A stretch of DNA of 64,000 nucleotides from Lewinellaceae bacterium. Lineage in GTDB: Bacteria > Bacteroidota > Bacteroidia > Chitinophagales > Saprospiraceae. The position numbers were made by a program, and so were the translations under genes. Location: assembly GCA_020636095.1 (NCBI GenBank), contig JACJYN010000002.1:682001-746000 (forward strand), in the 5' to 3' direction. The notes below the pieces were generated by a model. That model was given only the letters and a program-made list of their open reading frames with translations, searched no databases and was not told where the DNA came from. Within the stretch, counting starts at the first letter, position 1. Every line of letters begins with the position of its first letter. Of this stretch, positions 35,991-44,707 are shown piece after piece.

Positions 35991-36974
35991 ATGGACAATA
36001 TAGAATTAACATTAGTAACGGGTGCCACAGGCAATCTGGGAAATGCAATCGTAAGACAATTGATAGCCGATAATCGAAAAGTTCGGTGTCTGGTGAGAAA
36101 TATCGAACGTGAAAAAACGGTTTTACCCCCTAATGTTGAATTAGCGCAAGGCGACCTAACCGATAAAGCATCTATCGAAAAAGCAATGAAAGGAGTTACC
36201 TCAGTATTTCACGCTGGTGGGTTGCCCGAACAATGGTTTAAAGATGAGAGCATATTTGAAAAGGTAAACACATTGGGCACCAAATACTTAATTGAAGCAG
36301 CATTAAATGAAAAGGTAAATCGATTTATTTATACCAGCACGCAAGATGTTTTTGATTTAACTCAGGCAGAGTTTGACGAAACAACTGCAAATCCAAGAAT
36401 CCATATTTCTGCCTACGAACGCTCAAAAATCTTAGCGCAAGACTTGATTGACAAAGCCGTAATAGAAAATGGACTACCTGCAATTTCGTTGCATCCTGTT
36501 GCTATTTATGGCCCTTGTGTGGCAAAACCTACAGGAATGACAAGGTTGATAGAGGATTTAGTAAACAATAAAGTTCCCGTTCTTTTAAAAGGAGGATTTC
36601 CTGTTGTTTTTAATGAAGATGCTGCTCGGGCACATATTTTGGCTGAACAAAAATCTCCCATTGGCGAAAAATATATTTTGGTAGAGGAATACTATACACT
36701 TCAAGAAATAGCTAAAAAAGTTTCTGAAAAATTCCCATCTGCAAAACAACCCAATTTGATGCCCGATATTGTTGCTAACACTATAGCATTTATTAGCGAG
36801 CCCATTTCGAAATTAACAGGCAAACCACCTTTGATTACCAAAGGAGAATTAAGTGTTTTAAGACGAAAAGGTAAACCAAATGGGATTAAAATTAAAACGA
36901 AACTAGGTTGGGAACCAACATCGTTTGAAGAAGGTTTAGAATTAACAATAAAATCATTAAACTTGACAAAATAA
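35991..36974 (+). CDS. NAD-dependent epimerase/dehydratase-type SDR
   Basis: An intact 327-residue extended short-chain dehydrogenase. The nucleotide loop is LVTGATGNLG (residues 8-17), the active-site region YTSTQDV and the catalytic pair Y-x3-K in ISAYERSKILAQ (near residues 140-150), and SLHPVAIYGPC. The C-terminal substrate domain is present. Related to dihydroflavonol-reductase/3-beta-HSD-like enzymes; substrate unknown. It starts 43 bp after junction 35947 (TTATGCGG) and is followed 10 bp after its stop by CCGCATAAC, an exact complement, so it is the clearest single-gene cassette in the array. Confidence 0.92.
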   Translation: MDNIELTLVTGATGNLGNAIVRQLIADNRKVRCLVRNIEREKTVLPPNVELAQGDLTDKASIEKAMKGVTSVFHAGGLPEQWFKDESIFEKVNTLGTKYLIEAALNEKVNRFIYTSTQDVFDLTQAEFDETTANPRIHISAYERSKILAQDLIDKAVIENGLPAISLHPVAIYGPCVAKPTGMTRLIEDLVNNKVPVLLKGGFPVVFNEDAARAHILAEQKSPIGEKYILVEEYYTLQEIAKKVSEKFPSAKQPNLMPDIVANTIAFISEPISKLTGKPPLITKGELSVLRRKGKPNGIKIKTKLGWEPTSFEEGLELTIKSLNLTK

Positions 36975-36983
36975 TAAATACGA

Positions 36984-37137
36984 CCGCATAACAGGCGTTT
37001 GGCGGCAATGGCGGGTGACGTGGTTAATTGAACACCTGCCTTACCGGCAGGCAGTTTCTACCTCGCATTAATTTTGTGTTGTATTGACAGTTTTGTGCTC
37101 CGAAATCCGCCACTGCGCCAAGCGCCAAAACGTTCCG
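36984..37137 (+). repeat. attC-like site G
   Basis: R'' CCGCATAAC is the exact complement of the cassette start GTTATGCGG at 35947. GGCGTTTGGCG pairs with CGCCAAGCGCC at the ends of a ~150-bp imperfect hairpin. The core AACG|TTCCGTCC puts the junction at G37132|T37133. Confidence 0.82.
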
Positions 37138-37158
37138 TCCAATTAAAAAAAGAAAACA

Positions 37159-37851
37159 ATGAAGAAACAAATCCAAATTATCGTAATTATTTTGATTTTA
37201 CCAATTATAGGATTGTGCCAAAATAAATTTTCTTTCGGAGCAAATGCGAATACCCAAATCAGTTTAATAACGATTAATGATTCTCAAGCAGCAAGCGGTA
37301 TAGATGAAAAAGGAGGAATAGGAGTTGGCTATTCAATTGGGATTCAAGCTCAATACGGTTTAAATGAAAAAATATTTTTAAGGAGCGGTATTAATTATCA
37401 GAATAGGAAAAACCGCCATAAAATCGAAGGACTAAGATTTGGAACGGATATTATGAATGGTACCGAATCAAGCATTCAAAACGATATTACGATTACATCA
37501 ATTGGGATACCTGTTGACTTTGGTTATTCAATCAAATCGAAGAGCGAAAAAATTAATTACGTGATTGGATTTGGTGGGGTGATTAATGTGAATTCAGATT
37601 CTAAAACAGAAGCAAAAGTTTTGCACGAACAAATAGATGATGAAAATTTGACCCAAGCAGAAAATGAAGTTGACGAATCAATCTATACGATAGGAATATT
37701 CGGAGGGGTAGAAATGCAATTAAGTGACAAAATGATTTTGGGAATAGAACCGAATTTTAGATTTACTCCAAACAATTTTAATTTATATTTATACAATTCT
37801 GAAGCAAGTACATTCGAGACTGGAATTACTTTGAGAATAAGAATGAAATAA
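37159..37851 (+). CDS. Outer-membrane beta-barrel protein
   Basis: A 230-residue exported protein with signal peptide (QIIVIILILPIIGLCQ) and alternating beta-strands ending in an aromatic/charged terminus (FETGITLRIRMK), matching small OmpA-like/porin-like beta-barrel proteins of Bacteroidota (OMP_b-brl_2 type). Strands include GVGYSIGIQAQYGLNEKIFL and NYVIGFGGVINVNS. It is cassette H: it starts 26 bp after junction 37132 and is followed 11 bp after its stop by GGACAGA, which begins R''. Function unknown. Confidence 0.85.
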   Translation: MKKQIQIIVIILILPIIGLCQNKFSFGANANTQISLITINDSQAASGIDEKGGIGVGYSIGIQAQYGLNEKIFLRSGINYQNRKNRHKIEGLRFGTDIMNGTESSIQNDITITSIGIPVDFGYSIKSKSEKINYVIGFGGVINVNSDSKTEAKVLHEQIDDENLTQAENEVDESIYTIGIFGGVEMQLSDKMILGIEPNFRFTPNNFNLYLYNSEASTFETGITLRIRMK

Positions 37852-37862
37852 AAAGAAAACTG

Positions 37863-37869
37863 GACAGAA
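37863..37869 (+). repeat. attC-like site H, left part
   Basis: GGACAGA, completed to GGACAGAAC when the intron is removed, complements the cassette start GTTCCGTCC with one mismatch. The intron 3' end lies directly after it. Confidence 0.7.
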
Positions 37870-38981
37870 TCGAGTGGCAAGGAATAACGGTTGAGATTTA
37901 GACCTACGGACTCCGCAAAGGTCTCGCCCGTTATTCCAGAGCCCTCACACCACTGTACGTACGGATCGCGTATACGGCGGTTCACAGAACAACTTACTTT
38001 GTTTTCGGAGTTTTGGTTTTGGAAGATGGGCCATATTTTGCTTTGAGGAAATATTCCAAAAATGGAATATATCCCCGTTGGCGAAGGCGATCTTCGGTAA
38101 CCGTTGTGCCCATAATTGGGCTACAGGCTATTGCCCACCCTCCCATTCGGGAGTAGGCAAATCGCCGTGCCCAACTTTCTTCCACCCCTGGTTGCCGGAA
38201 CGCTCTTAGTCGGCGTTTAGGCCGCTTCCATTGTTTCCAAATACAGTACCGCAGGCGGCAGCGTATCCACGAATCCAATGTTTTGAGCTTTTGATACCCT
38301 GTGGCGTGTTTGAAATAATTCACCCAGCCATACATCAGGCTTTTCAATCGCTCGATGCGCTCGGTTAGTGGGATGGGACTGGTTTTACGCGTGATGATTT
38401 TGATTTTCTCTTTTAGTCGTTGCCAGCTTTTCTTGGCTATGCATAGGCGGTATTTACCGCGATCTCCCTTTTTATAGGAAGACACAAATCCATGTCCCAA
38501 GAGTTCGAAATGGACGGGGCGGCAGATTTTCGTTTTCTCCTCGTTGACTTCCAGATGAAGCTTGCGGTTTAGAAATCGCGTAATACTGGCCAACACTCGT
38601 TAAGAAAATACTACAATCATCAGCATAGCGGACGAATTTATGTCCTCGTTTTTCCAGTTCCTTATCCAGTTCATTCAATAGAATGTTGGATAATATCGGC
38701 TTCCTAATTGGTGTAAGATTCAGATAGCTAAAGGCTGTTCCATGTTCAGCCCTTCACATACGTGTATCTCAACACGCAGCTACTATGGCATCGGCTGACT
38801 TTTTCTTCCCGCTGTTGCCACGGGATGAAGATCTCCCTCGGTAAGGTGCATCCTCTTTCCGCTGACCCTGTCCGCATCTACATCAATTAGAGTTGCAAAT
38901 GGCCCTTTCTTCTTATCTTTAAGCCTAGTGGCTTTGCCGATAGCTCGAATTGGCCATCTGCGATGCCCATTCGAGGCACAC
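37869..38981 (-). mobile_element. Degenerate group II intron copy 2, inserted in attC-like site H
   Basis: On the minus strand it begins GTGTGCCTCGAATGGGC (38981) and ends CCACTCGAT (37869). It keeps the 5' end, the RT region from just before YADD onward, the maturase domain and the domain V/VI region at about 37880-37985. At about 1.1 kb it is shorter than intact class C introns, so it has internal deletions. The junction on the bottom strand is TTGT|TCTG, again at R''. Confidence 0.8.
37994..38715 (-). pseudogene. Group II intron reverse transcriptase/maturase fragment, copy 2
   Basis: Starts inside RT domain 4 with LLNELDKELEKRGHKF, then the catalytic VRYADDCSIFL. A deletion and frameshift near 38610 lead to LASITRFLNRKLHLEVNEEK, the thumb, the GIIM maturase motif GWVNYFKHATGYQKLKTLDS and the C-terminus ending TKTPKTK at 37994. 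Best preserved of the three copies, but without RT domains 0-3. Confidence 0.85.
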
Positions 38982-39042
38982 ACAATATACATGGCGGTCA
39001 TGTCGGCTAATCGCCGCCACGCCGCATGTACTAACCGTTAGT
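38982..39042 (+). repeat. attC-like site H, right part
   Basis: ATACATGGCGG...CCGCATGTA pairing with a loop around GTCATGTCGGCTAATCG, ending CTAACCG|TTAGTGCC with the junction at G39037|T39038. Confidence 0.75.
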
Positions 39043-39121
39043 GCCAATGAGTGAAAAAAGCAGGCGAAGATTTGCAAAATTTATCAATAATTGATAAATT
39101 TACATAAACCTTTATCAGGAA

Positions 39122-39625
39122 ATGAAAATACGCCTAAAGGATGTAGGAACAGGAAAGCTGTACGAAGGCCAAATACTCGAAAGCTTCCCAAACGAAATGC
39201 CATTAAGAAAAGACGGTTGGCAGTTTACTTGGAAGAAGTTAGCAAAAGTCGAAGGCGCTCAATTTTACAAGATAACGCTTAAAAAATCACCCGAAGCAAT
39301 TGAAGGGGTATTGATGATTACCCTAATCAACGATGAAATGCTTTACATGAACAATGTGGAAGTCGCGCCACATAATTATGGGAGGAAAGGGAAATATGAA
39401 AATGTTGCAGGGTGTTTGATAGCATTTGCTTGTAAAAAAAGCTTTGAATTAGGGAAAGGGCATTATTTAGGTTTTTTGTCATTCGACAGCAAGACAGAAT
39501 TAATTTCCTTGTATCAAGACAAATATGGAGCAACATGGGCAATGGGGCAAAAGATGTTTATAGATCCGGTAAATGGAAGGAAGTTAATGGGAAAATATTT
39601 GAGCATTAAACCAGAAGGCAAATAA
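39122..39625 (+). CDS. GNAT-like protein, probable toxin of a TA-like pair
   Basis: A 167-residue protein with GNAT-fold features: a beta-rich N-terminal half (LMITLINDEMLYMNNVEVAP), then the acetyl-CoA-binding region RKGKYENVAGCLIAFACKKS and a C-terminal strand/helix (YLGFLSFDSKTELISLYQDK; YGATWAMGQKMFID). It is followed after 7 bp by an XRE-type HTH gene. The pair occupies a single cassette whose ends match perfectly (TTAGTGCCA / TGGCACTAA). Toxin-antitoxin function is inference from size, pairing and cassette location. The start at 39122 is the ATG after AGGA. Confidence 0.7.
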   Translation: MKIRLKDVGTGKLYEGQILESFPNEMPLRKDGWQFTWKKLAKVEGAQFYKITLKKSPEAIEGVLMITLINDEMLYMNNVEVAPHNYGRKGKYENVAGCLIAFACKKSFELGKGHYLGFLSFDSKTELISLYQDKYGATWAMGQKMFIDPVNGRKLMGKYLSIKPEGK

Positions 39626-39632
39626 CAGTGAC

Positions 39633-40127
39633 ATGAGCAATCAGAAAATAATCAACGAAGGCGGGATAATTGGGACTGGAAGGGGTTTAGTAAACCAGAA
39701 CAGCAAAGAATTTAAAGAATTACAAAGGATAATAAAGGAGAAGTCAGGAGAGATTAAGGAATCAGAATTAATCGCGAACCGGTTGTTGTCATTAAGGTTT
39801 CAGATGGAAACCTATTTGGAAAGAGAAAACCCAAAAAAGATCATACAAGTAGGAGAATTTTTAGAGGGATATGTGGAAGCACTAAAGATAAAGAAACGAA
39901 AGCTTGCAGAGTATATTGATTATAAAGAGAGCAACCTAAGCGCAGTATTTAAAGGCAGGAGAAAGATAAATATTGACTTGGCAATTAAACTCGGAGAAAT
40001 ATTCAGAGTCGACCCAGCAATATGGCTGCATATCCAAAGTAAAAATGATTTATTGGAAATAATCGATAGGGATAAGAAGAAGTATGAAAAATATAGATTA
40101 GAAGACCTGCTGAGAGAAGTGAATTGA
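39633..40127 (+). CDS. XRE/HigA-like HTH protein, probable antitoxin
   Basis: A 164-residue DNA-binding protein. The N-terminal ~75 residues are charged and helical (IIKEKSGEIKESELIANRLL). The C-terminal half contains an XRE helix-turn-helix (LKIKKRKLAEYIDYKESNLS, AVFKGRRKINIDLAIKLGEI, FRVDPAIWLHIQSKNDL), closely patterned like HigA antitoxins. It is 7 bp downstream of the GNAT-like gene; this order (toxin first, antitoxin second) is typical of HigBA/GNAT-HTH arrangements. It probably neutralises its partner and represses the pair. Confidence 0.78.
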   Translation: MSNQKIINEGGIIGTGRGLVNQNSKEFKELQRIIKEKSGEIKESELIANRLLSLRFQMETYLERENPKKIIQVGEFLEGYVEALKIKKRKLAEYIDYKESNLSAVFKGRRKINIDLAIKLGEIFRVDPAIWLHIQSKNDLLEIIDRDKKKYEKYRLEDLLREVN

Positions 40128-40134
40128 ATTACAC

Positions 40135-40165
40135 TGGCACTAAGTCGCTCTAAATATTGTTAGAC
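40135..40165 (+). repeat. attC-like site I (short)
   Basis: TGGCACTAA (40135-40143) is the exact complement of the cassette start TTAGTGCCA at 39038. It is followed after only 15 bp by the canonical core GTTAGAC (40159-40165), so the site seems to have lost most of its stem. Confidence 0.65.
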
Positions 40166-41144
40166 AACGGCATACTAGAAGCTTGCAAGAGGTATCCCAA
40201 GTTGCTCTAACCTAATGTACTGCCATTGGTTCTCTATCCGGACATTGGCAACAGCTTTATCCGGACTTGGCACGGCACCCGGCTAAAAACGGCTTTGCGG
40301 AGAGAGGAAAAAGCTGCTAATGCCCAGCGGTGGAACACCTAAGTCGCACCACAACATAAGTTAAACTGCGAACTCTGGAACAGTGAAATTTGAGTGGCTA
40401 AAAAGCGGAGGAGAGGTTAGCAAATCGCTTGCTGCTACGTAGTCCAACTTCCTCCAGCTTAAAGGTGGTCGGGCACCTGAGCGGAAACTGTTAGCCCGAC
40501 GGTTATTTGCAAGAGCAACAGCTAATGAATAGGCGAACTACTTCGTTGGGCTGGAGTTGTATCTTTGGTTTACGACAACTAAAAATGCAACCAACCAGCC
40601 CATGTCAAAGATAAAAAGACACACAGCTGATAACGGCTAAAAGTACCGCGTCCTCAATTGGGGCGATTATAACAAAGAACTTGTCAAGAGGTTAGGATCA
40701 CCATCTAATTCAGCGATGAAGCCATTGAAGGCTGGTATGATGCTACATAGTCCAACTTCCATGAACCCTATCATTCCCCCTCGCTAAGAATGCCGTGGAA
40801 TGGTACGAGCATGTTTGGGGACTTGCCCGATTATCCAAGAAACGTTGCCCTATCACAGATAGAAGAGATCGGGCGCAAAAAAATGCCCTTTTTTGCTGAT
40901 ATTGCGTTACTTTTTTTCGGAGACGTACCACCAGTATGAGCTGCAAAACCATGCCTTATCTCAACAAAAAATGACACTTTTATCTCCAAACCCAAAATGT
41001 GACCAAACATGTTCGCTCTAAAGGTAGGCGCTAAACCGCCTGCAAGTATTTAGAGCGGAAACTGTTAAGCCCGTACTTTCCCAATTATTTGGGTAGGCAA
41101 CGGCTTTGTTGCACTGAATAGGCGCTGACTGCGAAGTTGCTGAG
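40166..41144. other. Degenerate array segment with a duplicated block
   Basis: No intact gene. GTTRRRY-like cores occur at 40490 (GTTAGCC) and 41064 (GTTAAGC), each preceded by GCGGAAACT. A hairpin CGCTCTAAA/TTTAGAGCG spans 41014-41057. Sequence from about 40560 to 40895 (IS5-transposase start-like and a block ending GATCGGGCGC) is repeated with changes at about 41150-41520, so the segment is a decayed tandem duplication. Confidence 0.5.
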
Positions 41145-41189
41145 TTGTATCTTTGGTTTACGACAACTAAAATAAAAACCAACCAGCCC

Positions 41190-41390
41190 ATGTCAAAGAT
41201 AAAAAAGGATACCCACACTTCAGCAGATAAGGCAAAGAAAAAGTATTCAGTCCTCAATTGCGGCGATTATAACAATTTATTCATGCAACAAAGGGCAGGA
41301 TCACCATCTATCTTTGGCGATGAAGCCATTGAAGGCTGGTATGATGATTACCTTTTCAGAGAGGAAACAAAAAAATATGGGACGAATTGA
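41190..41390 (+). pseudogene. IS5-family transposase N-terminal remnant
   Basis: A 66-codon frame with SKIKKDTHTSADKAKKKYSV, then LNCGDYNNLFMQQRAGSPSI and FGDEAIEGWYDD, which fits the start of IS5-family transposases (NW-x-YN-x-L-x-RGS-x-W-DE-IE-W). The rest of the transposase is absent. A more degraded version of the same fragment is at about 40600-40745. Confidence 0.55.
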
Positions 41391-41570
41391 TCGGACGAAC
41401 ATGAACCCTATCATGGCAAGAAGGAATGCCGTGGAATGGTAACGAACAGGAGGAAGGGACTTGCCCGATTATCCAAGAAACGTTGCCCTATCACAGATAG
41501 AAGAGATCGGGCGCAAAATGGAAAGAGCAAAGTGGCTACCACCGGCGAAGTTTATCGGAGACAGACATGT

Positions 41571-41732
41571 ATGAAGTTCAAAAATCATTCACGGACGAAA
41601 AACTGGATTCAAGAAAAATGGAAACTCAGCAAACATAAATCCTGGGAGACTATTCAGGAGCAATTTCTTTTCCCAGTTTGCTATTCAGCTCTAGCAAAGG
41701 AACTTAAAACCACAGCAGGAATCCAGGCTTGA
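41571..41732 (+). pseudogene. HigBA-like remnant
   Basis: YEVQKSFTDEKLDS resembles the C-terminus of the HigB-like protein at 41995-42277, and the following NINPG...QEQFLFP and AKELKTTAG resemble a HigA start. Everything is frameshifted and truncated; it appears to be an eroded copy of the HigBA pair just downstream. Confidence 0.4.
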
Positions 41733-41994
41733 TGAACCAGTTCTTTGCTTTTAAGCAAATAGTTTTGGGCAGGTTCTTGCGAACTGTGAATAGCGAACTG
41801 CGAATTGCTGAATAGTTACACAAAAATATGAAAATAAAACGCTCAATATCATGACAGCCCAAGGTATGCCCGTATCGGTAAAAGCCAACGCTGCCTGATT
41901 CAGAAAATTGATATCGTTTTTGTTTGGAACCCATTCATGCAACAAAGCCGAACCAAATGCTTATCTTTGGCGTTAGTAACATAAGACGTTATTA

Positions 41995-42277
41995 TGATAA
42001 AAAGCTTTATGGCGATAAGGAAACTGAAAAATATGGAGTGGATCATACTCCAAGAAGCTTCCAGGGTGACATACAACCTGTGGCAAGAAGGAAATTAAGA
42101 ATGATAAATAACGCACAAGATATCAACGACCCTCGAATACCTCCAGGGAATAAATTGGAAAAATTGAAAGGTAAACTAAAGGATTTTTGGAGTATCCGGA
42201 TCAATAGCCAATGGAGGGTCATTTTCAAATGGATAGGAAATGACGCCTATGAAGTTCAAATAATCGATTATCATTAA
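41995..42277 (+). pseudogene. HigB-like toxin (frameshifted near the start)
   Basis: The C-terminal two thirds read VARRKLRMINNAQDINDPRI, PPGNKLEKLKGKLKDFWSIR and INSQWRVIFKW ending VQIIDYH, the RelE-superfamily HigB ribonuclease pattern. The expected start MIKSF is in a different frame from KETEK and from DIQPVARRK, so two or three small indels lie between 42010 and 42070. Followed directly by a HigA-like pseudogene. Confidence 0.75.
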
Positions 42278-42291
42278 ATGGATAAAGCAGC

Positions 42292-42571
42292 ATGAAAAAT
42301 TACCAAACATACATCCTGGGGCAACTCCTACTGAGGAATTTTGGTAATCCCCATGGAAATAAGCCAATACAGACTAGCAAAGGAACTTAAGATACCACAG
42401 ACAAGAATAAGTGAGATAGTGAAACGAAATAGAAGGATTACCTGATACAGCACTCTATTAAGCAAATACTGTACACTTCGGCAAAGTATTGGATAGAGCA
42501 GTCAAGATGATTATGACTTAGAAGAATATGAAAATAAATTGGTCAAAGAGTTGAATGAAATTCAGGGTTGA
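42292..42571 (+). pseudogene. HigA-like antitoxin (frameshifted)
   Basis: In successive frames: NIHPGATPTEEF, then LVIPMEISQYRLAKELKIPQ and TRISEIVKRNRRIT (the HTH), then YWIEQS and QDDYDLEEYENKLVKELNEI. This is the order and size of HigA (about 95 residues). At least three indels make it inactive. Partner of the HigB-like remnant 14 bp upstream. Confidence 0.7.
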
Positions 42572-42673
42572 TACTTTTGAATTGGATTAATGGTAGCTGT
42601 TTTGACATCTAGTATCGTAAAATCGGGCAGCCTACACTGCTCGGTGCGCTGTTCAAAAGCGTTAAGAGTGCTT

Positions 42674-42747
42674 GAGCGGAATGCATGGAAACATGCACGT
42701 TCCGTTCTTAGGGGGGAAAGGGGCAGCAATGCCCCCGACCTACCCGG
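42674..42747 (+). ncRNA. Orphan group II intron 3' end (domain V and VI)
   Basis: A 34-nt block from GAGC (42674) to GTTC (42707), GAGCGGAATGCATGG-AAAC-ATGCACGTTCCGTTC in outline, has the size and pairing of domain V. It is followed by a domain VI-like hairpin GGGGGGAAAGGGGCAGCAAT / GCCCCCGACCTACCC. It lies on the plus strand and does not belong to the minus-strand intron that begins right after it. No reverse transcriptase accompanies it. Confidence 0.65.
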
Positions 42748-43435
42748 CAATAACGGTTGAGATTTAGACCTACGGACTCCGCAAAGGTCTCGCCCGTTAT
42801 TCCAGAGCCCTCACACCACTGTACGTACGGATCGCGTATACGGCGGTTCACAGAACAACTTACTTTGTTTTCGGAGTTTTGGTTTTGGAAGATGGGCCAT
42901 ATTTTGCTTTGAGGAAATATTCCAAAAATGGAATATATCCCCGTTGGCGAAGGCGATCTTCGGTAACCGTTGTGCCCATAATTGGGCTACAGGCTATTGC
43001 CCACCCTCCCATTCGGGAGTAGGCAAATCGCCGTGCCCAACTTTCTTCCACCCCTGGTTGCCGGAACGCTCTTAGTCGGCGTTTATACCGCTTCCATTGT
43101 TTCCAAATACAGTACCGCAGGCGGCAGCGTATCCACGAATCCAATGTTTTGAGCTTTTGATACCCTGTGGCGTGTTTGAAATAATTCACCCAGCCATACA
43201 TCAGGCTTTTCAATCGCTCGATGCGCTCGGTTAGTGGGATGGGACTGGTTTTACGCGTGATGATTTTGATTTTCTCTTTTTAGTCGTTGCCAGCTTTTCT
43301 TGGCTATGCATAGGCGGTATTTACCGCAATCTCCTTTATAGGAAGACACAAATCCATGTCCCAAGAGTTCGAAATGGACGGGGCGGCAGATTTTCGTTTT
43401 CTCCTCGTTGACTTCCAGATGAAGCTTGCGGTTTA
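42748..43435 (-). mobile_element. Group II intron copy 3, truncated at both ends
   Basis: Nearly identical to the 3' parts of copies 1 and 2, but the last bases (CCACTCGAT on the minus strand) are missing where it meets the plus-strand intron end at 42747, and its 5' side is replaced by the MITE at 43436. It is not in a recognisable attC site, so it has probably been relocated or rearranged. Confidence 0.7.
42860..43435 (-). pseudogene. Group II intron maturase fragment, copy 3
   Basis: The same blocks as the other copies: RKLHLEVNEEKTKICRPVHF, HGFVSSYK, MYGWVNYFKHATGYQKLKTL and RRLRAFRQPGVEESWARRFA ending TKTPKTK. Broken by a frameshift near 43265 and lacking the catalytic RT domains. Confidence 0.8.
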
Positions 43436-43596
43436 GAGCGTGTTGGGGATTTACTTTTGATGTCGAAAATGAGCAGATTTTGGTTCTCAGGAAGCCATTT
43501 TTGAGCCGCATAGCATCGCTACGTGGCGAAAAAATGGCGAAATGAGGTTCAAAAGATGCACATTTGCAGGCCAAAGGGTAAATCCCCAACACGCTC
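43436..43596. repeat. MITE, GAGCGTGTT family, copy 2
   Basis: 161 bp, nearly identical to 35446-35604, with the same terminal inverted repeats and the same left junction inside the maturase fragment (GCGGTTTA|GAGCG). The right flank differs (TAAATTATC here, TAAGTTCTG in copy 1), so the two loci share a rearranged ancestor. Confidence 0.75.
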
Positions 43597-43601
43597 TAAA
43601 T

Positions 43602-44453
43602 TATCAGCAACCCTGCTACAAAGTGATCGCGGATTTTCGCAAGGACAACGCCGGGGCGCTGCGGGGCGTATTCCGGCAGTTAAACCAGTTGTGCCTGGAC
43701 ATGAATCTTTTCGGCCGGGAACTGGTAGCCATAGACGGCTCGAAGTTCCGGGCGCAGAACAGCAAAAAAAACAACTACAACGCCGCCAAAGTAGAACGGC
43801 ATATAAAGTATATCGATAAGAAGCTGGAGGAGTACTTCGAGGCGGCCGACAAGCTGGATGAAGAAGAGCAGGGCGAAGAGCAAGCAGAAGTATGGGAAGC
43901 GCTCAGCGGGCGAGTGGAGAAACTGCTGGAGAGGCGCGGTAAATATGAGGGCCTGGAAAAGCGGCTAGAGCAGAGCGAAGAGAGGCAGATATCAACAACG
44001 GACAAGGATGCACGCGCCCTGCCGTTGCACATGGGCATTGTAGAGGTAGGCTATAACATCCAAACGGCAACCAGCGACAAGCACTGCCTGATCGCGGACT
44101 ACGAGGTAACCAACGAGAAGGACGAATATGCGCTGGCGAAGATGGGCCGGCGAGCGAAGGCGGCATTGTCGGTAAAGGAATTGGAAGCCTTGGCAGACAA
44201 GGGCTACCATACAGGGGAGGAACTGAAAAATTGCAGCGAAGAGGGCATCACCACGTACGTACTCCTACACGCTGCTGAAGGGCAAAAAGAAGGTGTCCGG
44301 GGAGTTCGCGCTGATCTTCACGAGCTATGCCGAAGGCATGCCATGTGGCACAACCTTAGGAGAGTTCTGTCTATAGTTGGCGTAAACGCCTTGTTAGAAA
44401 GGCTGAAAAGCCTGTTTTTTGGCATTTCCCGGCTCAGCGCCTGGAGGGTGTAA
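43602..44453 (+). pseudogene. IS1182-family transposase fragment
   Basis: Contains YKVIADFRKDNAGALRGVFR, LVAIDGSKFRAQNSKKNNYN (first catalytic Asp), a long charged coiled coil (residues ~65-130), HMGIVEVGYNIQTATSDKHC and DKGYHTGEELKNCSEEGI (second Asp). The order and spacing are those of IS1182 transposases. The N-terminal ~110 residues are missing at the MITE junction, and a large part between TTYV and HNLRRVLSIVGVNALLERLK has been deleted or frameshifted. Confidence 0.82.
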
Positions 44454-44492
44454 TATCAGCGGGCTGGCAGCAGTGGTGGCACGGTGCGCTGT

Positions 44493-44558
44493 GTACCGGA
44501 GGGCGGCGTGAAGGATTTTTTGTAAATTGGGGGTAAGTTTTTTCACAGTCTGCCGTTA
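44493..44558 (+). repeat. attC-like right half preceding the VapBC cassette
   Basis: From GTACCGGA to CAGTCTGCCGTTA, near-identical to 25768-25835. The junction G44555|T44556 opens a cassette with TTAGGTGC, and GTTAGGT is a perfect GTTRRRY core. The left half would lie in the GC-rich stretch 44440-44492. Confidence 0.65.
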
Positions 44559-44707
44559 GGTGCAAGCCCGGGCGGTAAAAAGACATAAAATAAAGTAACG
44601 ATGCTTATCCAAATTAGGGATAATGCCAGCATACAAGGGAACATATAAAGAGATAAAAATGTATATTTGGATAGGCTTAACGGGTTTTGACAAGAAAAAC
44701 TATAGAA

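Noticed and set aside
34888..43435. Reverse transcriptase fragments as a retron or a defence-type RT
   Set aside because: All three copies carry the GIIM maturase domain and are bounded by GTGYG starts and domain V-like hairpins, so they are group II intron proteins.
43996..44210. Minus-strand frames opposite the IS1182 fragment
   Set aside because: They are shadows of the GC-rich transposase sequence.
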